DNA of 37,777 nucleotides from Pseudomonas endophytica (GCF_001411475.1 NZ_LLWH01000169.1:1-37777); one strand, 5' to 3'; shown: positions 7,189 to 16,484, counted from the first letter of the stretch. Numbers and translations: made by a program. The notes: a model not told the origin generated them from the sequence alone.

Positions 7189-8349
7189 TCAATCCGCCCA
7201 CTGCCAAGCCGGTTGGTCAAGCATCCGCTGCCCGACCACCTCGGTCTGACCGAGGTTTTTCTCCAGCACGATGCAGTTGCATTCCGGGTCTTGCTGCAAG
7301 GCGGCGATCAAGCGGCGGGCGTGAGACACCACCCACACCTGCGACTGTTGCGAAGTGCGAATGATCAACCGCGCCAACGCAGGCAGCAGGTCGGGGTGTA
7401 GGCTGGTTTCGGGCTCGTTCAGCACCATGAGTGTCGGCGGGCGCGGCGTCAGTAAGGCGGCCACCAACAGTAGGTAGCGCAAGGTGCCGTCCGACAGCTC
7501 TGCCGCCGACAACGGGCGCAACAAACCTTCTTGATAAAACTCGATAGCAAAACGCCCGCCGAGTAAGCATTCGATCTTCAGTCGCGCACCGGGGAAGGCG
7601 TCACTGATGGCGCTGTGTAACGCCTCGGGATTACCCATTTCGAGAATGGTTTGCAGGGCCGCCGCAAGGTCGCGGCCATCGTGGTGCAACACCGGTGTGC
7701 GAGTGCCCAGTTGAGGCTGACGCACCGGGGCATCAGGGTCGGTGCGAAAGTGATCATAAAAGCGCCAGCCCCGGATCGACTCCCGCAGCTGCAACACCTC
7801 GGGCGAGGCATGCAGGCTGCCAACGTGATCAAACAGGCTGTCAAACATCGGCGTATGTTGCGCCAGCACCTGCCAACTGCGCCCGGCACGGGCACGAATC
7901 ATCGGGCCATTACGCTCCACCAGCTCGCTCGCCGGCCGATACGAGGCACCAACCCAAATACTCTCATGCTTGATTTGCGGGTCGAGGGTAAACGCAGAGC
8001 GTTCAGGGGGCGTCACCCCTAAGGCGATGGCGTAACTGAATTCTTCGGCGGCAAAGCCCAAGCGCAAGCGTTTGACCTTATTGCGCGGGCCGCCCTCTAT
8101 GGCCACTTCGCCTGACTTCATGCGCCGCGAGATGACCTCAGGCCCAGCCCAGAACGTAGACTCCAACCCGCCTTCACGGGCCAGCGCATTGATCACCCCA
8201 CCTTGAGCCGTCTCGGCCAGTAACCGCAGAGCGCGGTACAGGTTGGATTTGCCGCTGCCATTAGGGCCTGTAATTAAATTAAGCTTGGCCAGTGGTACAA
8301 CGAGCTGATTGATGGAACGGTAGTTGGCCACCGCAAGAGTGGTGAGCAT
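7189..8349 (-). CDS. Stand-alone ABC/RecF-like AAA family ATPase (COG4637-like)
   Basis: 386 residues. The N-terminus MLTTLAVANYRSINQL resembles SMC/RecF/OLD-type ATPases. Walker A is GPNGSGKS (29-36). The signature-like LSDGTLRYLLL comes late, followed by the Walker B region LMVLNEPETSLHPDLLPAL, in which N precedes EPE where D is more usual. The H-loop is VSHARRLI. No TOPRIM/nuclease domain is fused to the end, so this is not a full OLD protein. The ATG at 8349 has GAGGT upstream. It is divergent from the triABC operon and convergent with the RHS gene. The function is unknown; relatives occur in many Pseudomonas chromosomes as single genes. A role in DNA maintenance or defence is conceivable but not shown here. 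Confidence 0.85.
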   Translation of the reverse strand: MLTTLAVANYRSINQLVVPLAKLNLITGPNGSGKSNLYRALRLLAETAQGGVINALAREGGLESTFWAGPEVISRRMKSGEVAIEGGPRNKVKRLRLGFAAEEFSYAIALGVTPPERSAFTLDPQIKHESIWVGASYRPASELVERNGPMIRARAGRSWQVLAQHTPMFDSLFDHVGSLHASPEVLQLRESIRGWRFYDHFRTDPDAPVRQPQLGTRTPVLHHDGRDLAAALQTILEMGNPEALHSAISDAFPGARLKIECLLGGRFAIEFYQEGLLRPLSAAELSDGTLRYLLLVAALLTPRPPTLMVLNEPETSLHPDLLPALARLIIRTSQQSQVWVVSHARRLIAALQQDPECNCIVLEKNLGQTEVVGQRMLDQPAWQWAD

Positions 8350-8470
8350 AGGTGACCTCGGGTTAAAAAAATCTGGATAGCCTCAGCAAACAGAGCCCAC
8401 AAATCTTATCCCTGTTCTACGCTATCTGGCATATTGTCCCGCTCAATCAGCATCAAACAAAGGAGTGTGC

Positions 8471-9562
8471 ATGGCTGGTCCACGAATCAAGTGTGTTTTG
8501 GGCTTTAGCCTTTTGGCGCTCCTGACGGCTTGCGGTAAAGAAGGCCCCAAAGAGCCTTTATCGCCACGGGTTTACGTACAGGAAGTGACCTCACGCGAGT
8601 ATGCACCTCCCATTGCGCTCAGCGGCGATATTCAAGCCCGCGTCCAAACTCAGCTGTCCTTTCGTGTCGGCGGCAAAGTGATCGAGCGTAACGTTGATGT
8701 CGGCGATCATATTCAGGCCAATCAAGTGTTGGCGCGTTTGGACCCCAAAGACCTGAAAACCCAAGTCGAGACCGCTCAAGCCAGCGTATCTGCACAACAG
8801 GCGCAAGTGGTACAAAGCCGCGCCGCCTTTATTCGCCAACAAAAACTGCTGCCAAAAGGCTACACCAGCCAAAGCGAATATGATTCTGCCAATGCCGCAC
8901 AGCTGAGCGCCCAAAGTGCGTTGGCGGCCGCGCAGGCGCAATTGGCCAATGCCCGTGAACAACTCAGTTACAGCAACTTAGTCGCCGAAGCCCCCGGCGT
9001 CATCACCGCGCGCCAAGCGGAGGTAGGGCAAGTGGTGCAAGCCACCATGCCGATGTTCTCGCTGGCCCGTGACGGCGCCCGCGATGCCGTGTTTAACGTG
9101 TACGAGTCACTGTTTATCGAGCCACCCACAGACCCTACCGTGCAAATCACCCTGCTGCATGACCCGACCATCAAGGCCAATGGCTTTATCCGCGAAATAA
9201 CCCCGGCGGTGGCAGCCCAAAGCGGCACACTGCAAATCAAGGTGCAACTGGACACCCTGCCCAAAGGCATGGATTTAGGCTCGATTGTCAGCGTCAATCT
9301 GACCCCGGCGCCTAAATCCAGCATTGAGATGCCGTGGTCGGCCCTGACCAAAGACCTGAGTGAGCCAGCGGTGTGGGTCGTCGATGAGCAAAACACGGCC
9401 CGTCTTCAGAAAGTAACAGTCGGCCGTTACCTGACCGGCAGCGTGATCATCAGTGACGGCCTCAAGGACGGAGAAAAAGTCGTGATCGCAGGCGGGCAAT
9501 TGTTGCATCCCGGCATGCAGGTCGAGATAGCGCCCACCCCAGAAGGGGGGATGACGTTATGA
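8471..9562 (+). CDS. RND efflux periplasmic adaptor lipoprotein, TriA-like
   Basis: A 363-residue membrane-fusion protein. The signal sequence ends in a lipobox (LLTAC, Cys21), so it should be a lipoprotein. A barrel-sandwich half motif, VGGKVIERNVDVGDHIQANQ, is followed by a coiled-coil alpha-hairpin rich in Ala/Gln (about residues 95-165), then the second lipoyl half and beta-barrel. The start is placed at ATG 8471 because AAAGGAG (8459-8465) sits 5 nt upstream. The earlier in-frame GTG at 8465 overlaps that site. It is the first gene of a three-gene operon and overlaps triB by ATGA. The arrangement of two adaptors plus one pump is that of P. aeruginosa TriABC. Confidence 0.9.
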   Translation: MAGPRIKCVLGFSLLALLTACGKEGPKEPLSPRVYVQEVTSREYAPPIALSGDIQARVQTQLSFRVGGKVIERNVDVGDHIQANQVLARLDPKDLKTQVETAQASVSAQQAQVVQSRAAFIRQQKLLPKGYTSQSEYDSANAAQLSAQSALAAAQAQLANAREQLSYSNLVAEAPGVITARQAEVGQVVQATMPMFSLARDGARDAVFNVYESLFIEPPTDPTVQITLLHDPTIKANGFIREITPAVAAQSGTLQIKVQLDTLPKGMDLGSIVSVNLTPAPKSSIEMPWSALTKDLSEPAVWVVDEQNTARLQKVTVGRYLTGSVIISDGLKDGEKVVIAGGQLLHPGMQVEIAPTPEGGMTL

Positions 9563-10629
9563 GCCGCCTATGGATCGCGCCACTGGCAGCTCTCTTGTTA
9601 ATGGGCTGCTCTGAAGAAAAAAAAGCACCCGAACCCGTGAGGCCGGTGCTGTACGTGGTGGTAAAGCCGGATATGACCCAACAGTTGGGGCGCTTCGCTG
9701 GCAATATCGAGGCCCGCTACGAAAGCACCTTAGGTTTTCGCGTGCCGGGCCGGATCGTGCAGCGCACCTATGACATGGGCGCCCTGGTCAAAAAAGGCGA
9801 TATTTTGGCCAGCCTCGACCCGACAGATCAGCAAAATAATGTCCGCGCCGCTCAAGGCGATTTGGCCAAAGCCCAAGCGCAATTGATTAACGTCCAAGCC
9901 AGTGCCCGCCGCCAGCAAGAGCTGTTCGATAAAGGCGTCGGTGCCCAAGCGCAGTTAGACACAGCACAAGCAGACCTCAAAACCAGCCAAGCATCCGTTA
10001 AGCAAGCGGCGGCAGCGCTCAGCCAGGCCAAAGACCAGCTCAGCTACTGCAACCTGCGCGCAGACCATGACGCGGTGATCACCGCGTGGCAAGCCGAAGC
10101 GGGCCAAGTGGTCAGTGTGGGCGAAGCCGTGGTTACTCTGGCGCGCCCTGACATCAAAGAGGCGGTCATTGATCTACCTGCGCCGCTGGCCGAAACCTTG
10201 CCCAAGGACGTGGTGTTCTTCGTGGCTGGCCAGCTCGACCCTAACGTCAACACCCGCGCCCACATTCGCGAAATCGCGCCTCAGGCCGACAGCGCCACCC
10301 GCACCCGGCGCGTACGCCTGACACTCGACCAGACGCCACCGGCCTTTCGCCTCGGCAGTTCAATCAGCGTGACCGTCAGCAACCCGATTACTCAGCACTT
10401 CCAACTTCCACTGAGCGCCCTGCAAGAAGTGGATGGGCAAACCCGCGTGTGGGTCATTGACCCGCAAACACTCACCGCCAACACCCGAGACGTCACTGTG
10501 TGGCAGCGCGCGGGCAATACCGTCTTGCTCTCGGGCGGTATCAGCAGCGGTGACACCGTCGTCAGTGCCGGTGTTAACAGCCTCAAACCTGGGCAAAAAG
10601 TCAGACTCGACAAGGAAAGCTCGCAATGA
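9559..10629 (+). CDS. Second RND periplasmic adaptor lipoprotein, TriB-like
   Basis: A 356-residue membrane-fusion protein with its own lipobox (LLMGC, Cys17). It has the same layout as the upstream adaptor: lipoyl half VPGRIVQRTYDMGALVKKGD, Ala/Gln-rich hairpin (about residues 90-160), second lipoyl half, and beta-barrel with RTRRVRLTLDQTP. The ATG overlaps the upstream TGA, and its own TGA overlaps the ATG of the pump gene, so the three are translationally coupled. In TriABC-type pumps both adaptors are needed, probably forming a mixed hexamer that links pump and outer-membrane channel. The two adaptors here are clearly different in sequence, so the duplication is old. Confidence 0.9.
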   Translation: MSRLWIAPLAALLLMGCSEEKKAPEPVRPVLYVVVKPDMTQQLGRFAGNIEARYESTLGFRVPGRIVQRTYDMGALVKKGDILASLDPTDQQNNVRAAQGDLAKAQAQLINVQASARRQQELFDKGVGAQAQLDTAQADLKTSQASVKQAAAALSQAKDQLSYCNLRADHDAVITAWQAEAGQVVSVGEAVVTLARPDIKEAVIDLPAPLAETLPKDVVFFVAGQLDPNVNTRAHIREIAPQADSATRTRRVRLTLDQTPPAFRLGSSISVTVSNPITQHFQLPLSALQEVDGQTRVWVIDPQTLTANTRDVTVWQRAGNTVLLSGGISSGDTVVSAGVNSLKPGQKVRLDKESSQ

Positions 10630-13600
10630 ATGGGAAATTCAACCTGTCCGAGTGGGCCCTCGAACATCAGTCATTCGTCTGGTACCTGATGTTTATCGCG
10701 GTGCTTGCCGGGTTCTTTTCGTACTTCAATCTGGGCCGTGCTGAAGACCCGAGCTTTACCATCAAAACCATGGTGATCCAGACCAAATGGCCCGGTGCAA
10801 CGGTCGACGACACCATGCTGCAAGTCACCGACCGTATCGAGAAAAAGCTCGAAGAGCTGGACACCCTCGATTACGTCCAAAGCTACACCCGGCCGGGTGA
10901 GTCCACGGTATTTGTGTTCTTGAAAGACACCACCAAAGCCGAACTCATCCCGCACATATGGTACGAGGTGCGTAAAAAAATCGGCGATATACGCGGCGAC
11001 TTTCCCCAAGGCATTCAAGGCCCGGGCTTCGACGACGAATTCGGTGATGTATACGGCACGATTTACGCCTTTACCGGTGATGGCATCAGCATGCGTCAGT
11101 TGCGCGACTACGTAGAGCAGGTGCGCACGGGGATTCGCGACGTTCCCAATCGCGGCAAGATGATGACCATTGGCGAGCAAGCCGAAACCTTTTACCTCGA
11201 CTTTTCGACCCGCAAACTGGCCGCCTTGGGCTTGGATCAACAGCAAATTCTGCAAAGCCTGCAAGCGCAAAACGCCGTCACTCCGGCCGGAGTCATTGAA
11301 GCCGGGCCAGAGCGAATGTCCGTGCGCGCTTCAGGTCAGTTTCACAGCGTGGCCGACCTTGAGGCCGTGAACCTGCGGGTCAACGACCGCTTCTACCGGC
11401 TCGCCGACGTGGCAGACATCACCCGCGGGTACGTCGACCCGGCCGCGCCGATGTTTCATTACAACGGCCAACCGGCCATCGGTCTGGCCGTGGCCATGAA
11501 CACCGGCGGCAACATTCAGGAGTTCGGCCAGCAACTGCAAGAACGCATTCAAGAACTGACCGCACAACTGCCGGTCGGCGTGGGCGTACACATGGTGTCC
11601 GACCAGGCAGAAGTGGTTCAGGTGGCCGTACACGGCTTTACCAGCGCCCTGTTTGAAGCGGTGATCATCGTGCTGGCGGTGAGTTTTATCAGCCTGGGCT
11701 TACGCGCGGGCATGGTCGTCGCGATCTCGATCCCGCTGGTGTTGGCACTGGTGTTTGTGTTCATGGAGTTCTCCGGCATCGCCATGCAGCGTGTGTCGCT
11801 GGGCGCCTTGATCATCGCCTTGGGCCTGTTGGTGGACGACGCGATGATCACGGTGGAGATGATGATCTCGCGGCTTGAGCTGGGGGAAACCAAGCAACAA
11901 GCCGCGACGTTCGCCTATCACTCCACCGCCTTCCCGATGCTCACCGGGACCTTGGTCACGGTGGCCGGTTTTGTGCCTATCGGCCTTAACAACAGCGCCG
12001 CAGGCGAATACACCTTCACCCTGTTCGCGGTGATTGGCGTGGCCTTGATCGTGTCGTGGATGGTGGCAGTGCTGTTTGCCCCCGTGTTGGGCGTGCATAT
12101 CCTGTCAACCAAGGTCAAACCCAAATCTGACAAGCCGGGGCGGCTGGCGCAGATCTTCAATACCGGCCTGCTGTGGTGCATGACCCATCGCTGGTGGACC
12201 ATTGGTGGCACCGCGGCGATGTTTTTGGCTGCCGTGATTGGCATGACTTTCGTCCAAAACCAGTTTTTCCCGGCGTCAGAACGCCCTGAAATTCTGGTGG
12301 ATTTGAACCTACCGCAAAATGCCTCGATCCAAGAAACCCTCAAAGTCACTCAACGCTTTGAAGAGTCGCTCAAGGGCGACCCGGACATCGTGCGCTGGAG
12401 TACTTACGTGGGTGAGGGCGCGATCCGTTTCTACCTGCCACTGGACCAACAACTGCAAAACCCCTTCTTCGCGCAACTGGTTATCGTGAGTACCGGCCTT
12501 GAGAGCCGAGATGCGTTGATGGAGCGCCTCAGCAAGCGTCTGCACGAAGACTTTGTGGGTATCGGCAGTTACGTTCATACCCTAGAACTAGGCCCGCCCG
12601 TGGGCCAACCGCTGCAATATCGCGTCAGCGGCCCGAATATTGATCAAGTGCGCAAACACGCCATCGACCTGGCCACTGTGCTGGATGACAACCCTAATGT
12701 GGGTGAAACCCTGTTCAACTGGAACGAGCCGGGCAAGGTGCTGCGCGTCGACATTGCGCAAGACAAAGCCCGCCAGTTTGGTTTGTCATCCCAAGACGTC
12801 GCCAACGTGATGAACAGCATCGTAACCGGTGCGACCGTCAGCCAAGTGAAAGACAGCATCTACCTCATCGACATTATCGGCCGGGCCAACGGCAGCGAAC
12901 GCAACACGCCAGAAACCCTGCTAAACCTGCAAATCACCACACCGAGTGGCACCTCGATCCCCTTGCTGGCGTTTGCCTCGGTCCGCTACGAACTGGAGCA
13001 GCCGTTAGTCTGGAGCCGTGACCGTATCCCGACCTTGACCCTCAAGGCTTCGGTGCGCGGCAACATCCAAGCGGTTGATTTGGTGGACGAACTGAAGCCA
13101 ACCCTGCAAGCCTTTATCGACAAATTGCCACCGGGCTACAAAGTCGAAACTGGCGGCACCGTGGAGCAAAGCGCCAAGGCCCAAGGCCCAATCGCCAAAG
13201 TTATCCCGCTGATGTTGTTCTTGATGGCCACCTTCTTGATGATCCAACTGCAAAGCGTGCAGAAGATGTTCATCGTAGTCAGTGTCGCGCCGTTGGGCCT
13301 GATTGGTGTGGTGTTGGCGCTAGTGCCGACTGGTACGCCGATGGGCTTTATCGCGATCTTGGGGATCTTGGCACTGATCGGCATCATCATTCGTAACACC
13401 GTTATTCTGGTGACCCAAATCGACCAGTTCGAACGCGACGGCTACGACCCGTGGCACGCCGTGGTACAAGCCACCCATCATCGTCGTCGGCCGATTTTGC
13501 TGACTGCGGCGGCGGCCAGTTTGGGCATGATCCCGATTGCGCGTGACGTGTTCTGGGGGCCGATGGCCTACGCCATGATCGGCGGCATCTTCTCGGCCAC

Positions 13601-13688
13601 GCTGCTGACACTGCTGTTCTTGCCAGCGCTGTACGTGGCTTGGTACCGGATCAAAGAAAACAAAAACCCGCCACCTGCACTTAGCTGA
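10626..13688 (+). CDS. RND multidrug efflux inner-membrane pump, TriC-like
   Basis: A 1020-residue proton/drug antiporter of the HAE-1 type. There is one N-terminal membrane helix, a large periplasmic loop, TM2-6 (about residues 335-490), a second periplasmic loop and TM8-12 at the end. The proton-relay pair D404-D405 is visible in TM4 (GLLVDDAMIT). The C-terminal half carries the TM11-12 motif HHRRRPILLTAAAA. The length matches TriC (about 1015 residues). No outer-membrane channel gene is present; TriABC recruits the TolC homologue OpmH encoded elsewhere, and the same is likely here. Substrates cannot be read from sequence; triclosan and detergents are known for TriABC. A repeat-family hairpin separates it from betT. 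Confidence 0.93.
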   Translation: MNGKFNLSEWALEHQSFVWYLMFIAVLAGFFSYFNLGRAEDPSFTIKTMVIQTKWPGATVDDTMLQVTDRIEKKLEELDTLDYVQSYTRPGESTVFVFLKDTTKAELIPHIWYEVRKKIGDIRGDFPQGIQGPGFDDEFGDVYGTIYAFTGDGISMRQLRDYVEQVRTGIRDVPNRGKMMTIGEQAETFYLDFSTRKLAALGLDQQQILQSLQAQNAVTPAGVIEAGPERMSVRASGQFHSVADLEAVNLRVNDRFYRLADVADITRGYVDPAAPMFHYNGQPAIGLAVAMNTGGNIQEFGQQLQERIQELTAQLPVGVGVHMVSDQAEVVQVAVHGFTSALFEAVIIVLAVSFISLGLRAGMVVAISIPLVLALVFVFMEFSGIAMQRVSLGALIIALGLLVDDAMITVEMMISRLELGETKQQAATFAYHSTAFPMLTGTLVTVAGFVPIGLNNSAAGEYTFTLFAVIGVALIVSWMVAVLFAPVLGVHILSTKVKPKSDKPGRLAQIFNTGLLWCMTHRWWTIGGTAAMFLAAVIGMTFVQNQFFPASERPEILVDLNLPQNASIQETLKVTQRFEESLKGDPDIVRWSTYVGEGAIRFYLPLDQQLQNPFFAQLVIVSTGLESRDALMERLSKRLHEDFVGIGSYVHTLELGPPVGQPLQYRVSGPNIDQVRKHAIDLATVLDDNPNVGETLFNWNEPGKVLRVDIAQDKARQFGLSSQDVANVMNSIVTGATVSQVKDSIYLIDIIGRANGSERNTPETLLNLQITTPSGTSIPLLAFASVRYELEQPLVWSRDRIPTLTLKASVRGNIQAVDLVDELKPTLQAFIDKLPPGYKVETGGTVEQSAKAQGPIAKVIPLMLFLMATFLMIQLQSVQKMFIVVSVAPLGLIGVVLALVPTGTPMGFIAILGILALIGIIIRNTVILVTQIDQFERDGYDPWHAVVQATHHRRRPILLTAAAASLGMIPIARDVFWGPMAYAMIGGIFSATLLTLLFLPALYVAWYRIKENKNPPPALS

Positions 13689-13700
13689 TGGCACCTAACC

Positions 13701-13767
13701 TGTAGGAGCGCTCGCGATCTTTTGACCTTAAACATCAAAAGATCGCAGCCTGCCGCAGCGCCTACAG
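13701..13767. repeat. REP-like inverted repeat between convergent triC and betT
   Basis: TGTAGGAGCG at the left pairs with CGCCTACA at the right. The inner AAAGATCGCAGCCTGC arm has a shortened partner GCGATCTTTTGA. It fills most of the 87-nt convergent gap and probably terminates both transcripts. Confidence 0.87.
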
Positions 13768-13775
13768 GGTGTGTT

Positions 13776-15776
13776 TTAACGCACCAAATGCAAGAACTGC
13801 ATATGACGTTCATACTGGTCGAGAATGTCGTTGATGATTTGGTCTTTGGTGTAGCCCATCAGGTCGTAGTCTTGGCTACCTTCGCTCAAGTGCACTTCAG
13901 CACGGTAGTAGCGACGGTTGCGCAGTTCTTTAGGCCCCATGCCGCCACGGGCGAACGATGGGGTGAAGTAGCCGCGCATCTGCACCTGATACACAAACGG
14001 TTGCGCCTCGCCGTGGCCGATCTCAAGGCTGACGTTGTCAAACGCCAAATCGGGCTGGGTAACGACATTAAGGCCCTTTTCTATGAACACCGCGCTCACT
14101 TCTTCAATCGCCGGGCGTACGGTGGTGTCCATAAAGCGATACACCTCGTCACGCGACGGGAAGTGCACCGCTTGGCTCAATCGTTGACGCCAACCGCCTC
14201 GACCTCGACGCGAAGCCGACACCGGCGCCAGCGAGTGCATCTGGGCGATCTGCTTCTGCGACTCAAGATGGAATGCCTTGTGCAGCCCCCACATCATGAG
14301 CAACAAGATCAGCGAGAACGGCAGCGAGGTGAGCACCACCGCAGACTTGAGCGCGTCGATACTGCCCGAGAACAGCAACGAACTGGTGACCAGCGCGGTC
14401 AGACCGCCCCAGAACACCCGTAGCCATTTAGGGCCGTCTTCGTCAGCGTTGTTACCTTGCGCCGAGAGCGTTGACAGCACCACGGTGCCGGAGTCTGCCG
14501 AAGTCACGAAGAACACAAAGCTGATGAACACCGTGACGGCAATAACGGTTTTGCTCCACGGGTAGGTTTCGAGCAGCAGGTACAAGGCGCGCGAAGGATC
14601 GTCGATTGCGGCTTGGCCCAAGGCCGCCAAGCCGTGGTTGAGCACTTGGTCGATGGCGCTGTTGCCGAAGATCGACATCCACGCCAAGGTGAAGCCCAAC
14701 GGAATCAGCAACACGCCAAACACGAATTCGCGAATGGTGCGGCCACGGGAGATACGCGCAATAAACAGGCCCACAAACGGCGACCATGCGATCCACCACG
14801 CCCAATAAAACACAGTCCAGCCGCCCAACCAGTCGCTGGGTTTGTTGTACGCGTACACATCGAAACTTTTGGTCGGCAGCGAGCCTAAGTAGTCACCGAT
14901 GTTCTGAATCAACGTGTTGAGCAAGTGCTGGGTAGGCCCGGCAAACAACACAAACAGCAGCAGCGCACAGGCCAACAGCATGTTGATGTCGGACATCACG
15001 CGTACGCCTTTATCGACGCCCGCGATAGCCACCAAAATGGCCGCGCCCATCATCAGGGTAATTAGCCCCACTTGAATCCACTGGGTGTGCGGTACGCCGA
15101 ACAGGTAATCGAGCCCGGAGTTGAGGTGCAAGACGCCAAAACCCATGTCTGCGCCCAGACCAAACACCGTGGCGATGATGCCAAAGCCGTCTACCGCGTA
15201 ACCAATTGGGCCATTGATACGCTTGCCAATCAGCGGATACAGCGCCGAACGCAGCGCCAGCGGCAAGTTATGCCGATAGGCAAAATAAGCCAGCGCCATG
15301 CCGACAAAAGCAAACACGCCCCAACCGTGCAGGCCCCAGTGCAAAAACAGCAATTGCATGGCTTGGCGCGCAGATTCCTCAGTACCCGCTGGGCCTTGCG
15401 GCGGGGCGAGCATGTGGGTCAGGGGTTCTGAGACACAAAAGAAAAATAGCGTGATGCTGATCCCGGCGGCAAAGAGCATGCCCGCCCAGGACAGGTAACT
15501 GAACTCAGGTTCGTCGTGATCGGCACCGAGCTTGATCTTGCCGTAGCCGGACAAGGCGGTGACGATCACGAAGATCAGATACAGGGTCATCGCTAGCATG
15601 TAGTACCAGCCGACCGTATTGGCCGCCCAGTTTTGCGCCGCTAAAAGCCATTCACCGGCGGCCTCGGGCAAAGAAATCACCACCAGCCCGAAGATCAGAA
15701 TAAACCCGGCGGCAAAGTAAAAAACCGGCGGGTTCATGCGGATAACAGACGGTTCCGACGTCGTGGGTGTACTCAT
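13776..15776 (-). CDS. betT: Choline/betaine BCCT-family transporter BetT with long C-terminal tail
   Basis: A 666-residue secondary transporter. Twelve membrane helices span about residues 15-510. The BCCT tryptophan-rich signature GGWTVFYWAWWIAWSPFVG lies around residues 315-335, and an MGFGVLHLNSGL-type segment in the unwound helix region carries the substrate-site glycines. A cytoplasmic tail of about 155 residues follows, the long-tailed form known from Pseudomonas BetT choline transporters, where it senses osmolarity. The start is placed at the ATG in 15774-15776, preceded by GAGGTG 8 nt away. An upstream in-frame TTG is less likely. It has no betIBA neighbours. A large palindrome lies about 95 nt upstream. 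Confidence 0.9.
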   Translation of the reverse strand: MSTPTTSEPSVIRMNPPVFYFAAGFILIFGLVVISLPEAAGEWLLAAQNWAANTVGWYYMLAMTLYLIFVIVTALSGYGKIKLGADHDEPEFSYLSWAGMLFAAGISITLFFFCVSEPLTHMLAPPQGPAGTEESARQAMQLLFLHWGLHGWGVFAFVGMALAYFAYRHNLPLALRSALYPLIGKRINGPIGYAVDGFGIIATVFGLGADMGFGVLHLNSGLDYLFGVPHTQWIQVGLITLMMGAAILVAIAGVDKGVRVMSDINMLLACALLLFVLFAGPTQHLLNTLIQNIGDYLGSLPTKSFDVYAYNKPSDWLGGWTVFYWAWWIAWSPFVGLFIARISRGRTIREFVFGVLLIPLGFTLAWMSIFGNSAIDQVLNHGLAALGQAAIDDPSRALYLLLETYPWSKTVIAVTVFISFVFFVTSADSGTVVLSTLSAQGNNADEDGPKWLRVFWGGLTALVTSSLLFSGSIDALKSAVVLTSLPFSLILLLMMWGLHKAFHLESQKQIAQMHSLAPVSASRRGRGGWRQRLSQAVHFPSRDEVYRFMDTTVRPAIEEVSAVFIEKGLNVVTQPDLAFDNVSLEIGHGEAQPFVYQVQMRGYFTPSFARGGMGPKELRNRRYYRAEVHLSEGSQDYDLMGYTKDQIINDILDQYERHMQFLHLVR

Positions 15777-15867
15777 GGCCAATACACCTCGTGGCAGTCA
15801 AAAGGGTACGAAAAGAGCGAGTTCGGCAAGGGTTAGCCTCCTGTTGTGAGCGGGCAGCGGACCACCG

Positions 15868-15897
15868 GTTTAACTTGAACGAGCATTCAAGTTAAAC
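15868..15897. promoter_or_regulatory. Perfect 12-bp-arm palindrome upstream of betT, candidate BetI-type operator
   Basis: GTTTAACTTGAA (15868-15879) and TTCAAGTTAAAC (15886-15897) flank a 6-nt spacer (CGAGCA). The core TTGAACG…TTCAA resembles TetR/BetI-type operators as I remember them. It lies 92-121 nt before the betT ATG, a promoter-like distance, and lacks a T-run, so it is unlikely to be a terminator. Confidence 0.6.
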
Positions 15898-16157
15898 ATG
15901 AATGGACTTGTAGGACTATTCGCCACCCTTGGCTACACGTGTCTTACGTTAGCTCATGGCAAGCTATGACACATGGCCGTGACCAACGTTCAGCCGTTAT
16001 GGCTTGGGGCTATCAGGGATTTGCCGACGGCTGGAAGGTGGAGGCAATTAGGGGGCTGAAAAAAATTCAAAAAAAATGGGGCGAGCGTCTTTCTGGTTAA
16101 AAAATAGTCAGACTCTGATTTACGATCATTGGGTGAAAGCTTCAAGAGCGCCCCTAT
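15898..16157. other. Intergenic DNA between betT and the DOPA-dioxygenase-like gene
   Basis: This is the rest of the 381-nt gap between betT and the stop of the next minus-strand gene. It should hold the betT promoter region. I see no RNA gene, no strong terminator and no convincing gene. A 44-codon open frame (15966-16100, plus strand) has no ribosome-binding site. Confidence 0.6.
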
Positions 16158-16484
16158 TCAAAACATAGATAAATTCAACGGCCGTATATTGCCCATCCAG
16201 ATCGCGTGATCGGTGTGGTCCAGTAGGTCATTACCGGTGTCGGGGTGCAAAAAGATCACCAGCCCGTGCCGATTAATCGCCAGCCATGGCAATACGATGC
16301 CGAGCAGTTCGGGGCCGAAAGCCAGTTGGCAGCTCCAGTCGGGGTGCGGGCCGACCGGCCGCTGGTGCACGCGGCCCATGCTGACGCCAAACTGCTGCGC
16401 GGCTTCTTCACACAAGGCGCGCGCTTGTTCGAGGGTGCTGGCATCAAAGTAAACGTGGGCGTGATAGCCCTTGATTCGTTGCAT
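16158..16484 (-). CDS. DOPA 4,5-dioxygenase family protein
   Basis: A small cytoplasmic protein of 108 residues that opens with IKGYHAHVYFDA and contains GPHPDWSCQLAF and HPDTGNDLLDHTDHAIWMG, the histidine-rich motifs of the DOPA 4,5-dioxygenase family. Conserved histidines (YHAHVYF, GPHP, FLHP, DHTDH) probably bind Fe(II). The plant-like activity towards L-DOPA is not established for most bacterial members. The start is set at the ATG in 16482-16484 because GAGG lies 5 nt upstream; an earlier in-frame GTG overlaps that site. It is divergent from the SulP transporter gene. Confidence 0.88.
   Translation of the reverse strand: MQRIKGYHAHVYFDASTLEQARALCEEAAQQFGVSMGRVHQRPVGPHPDWSCQLAFGPELLGIVLPWLAINRHGLVIFLHPDTGNDLLDHTDHAIWMGNIRPLNLSMF

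Noticed and set aside
6188..8349. RHS gene plus ATPase as a toxin-antitoxin or defence pair
   Set aside because: They are convergent, not co-transcribed, and no known pairing supports it; kept as two separate findings.
15966..16100. Open frame of 44 codons (MTHGRDQRSAVMAWGYQGF…) in the betT upstream gap
   Set aside because: It has no ribosome-binding site and no recognisable motif, and its length is within chance for this base composition.
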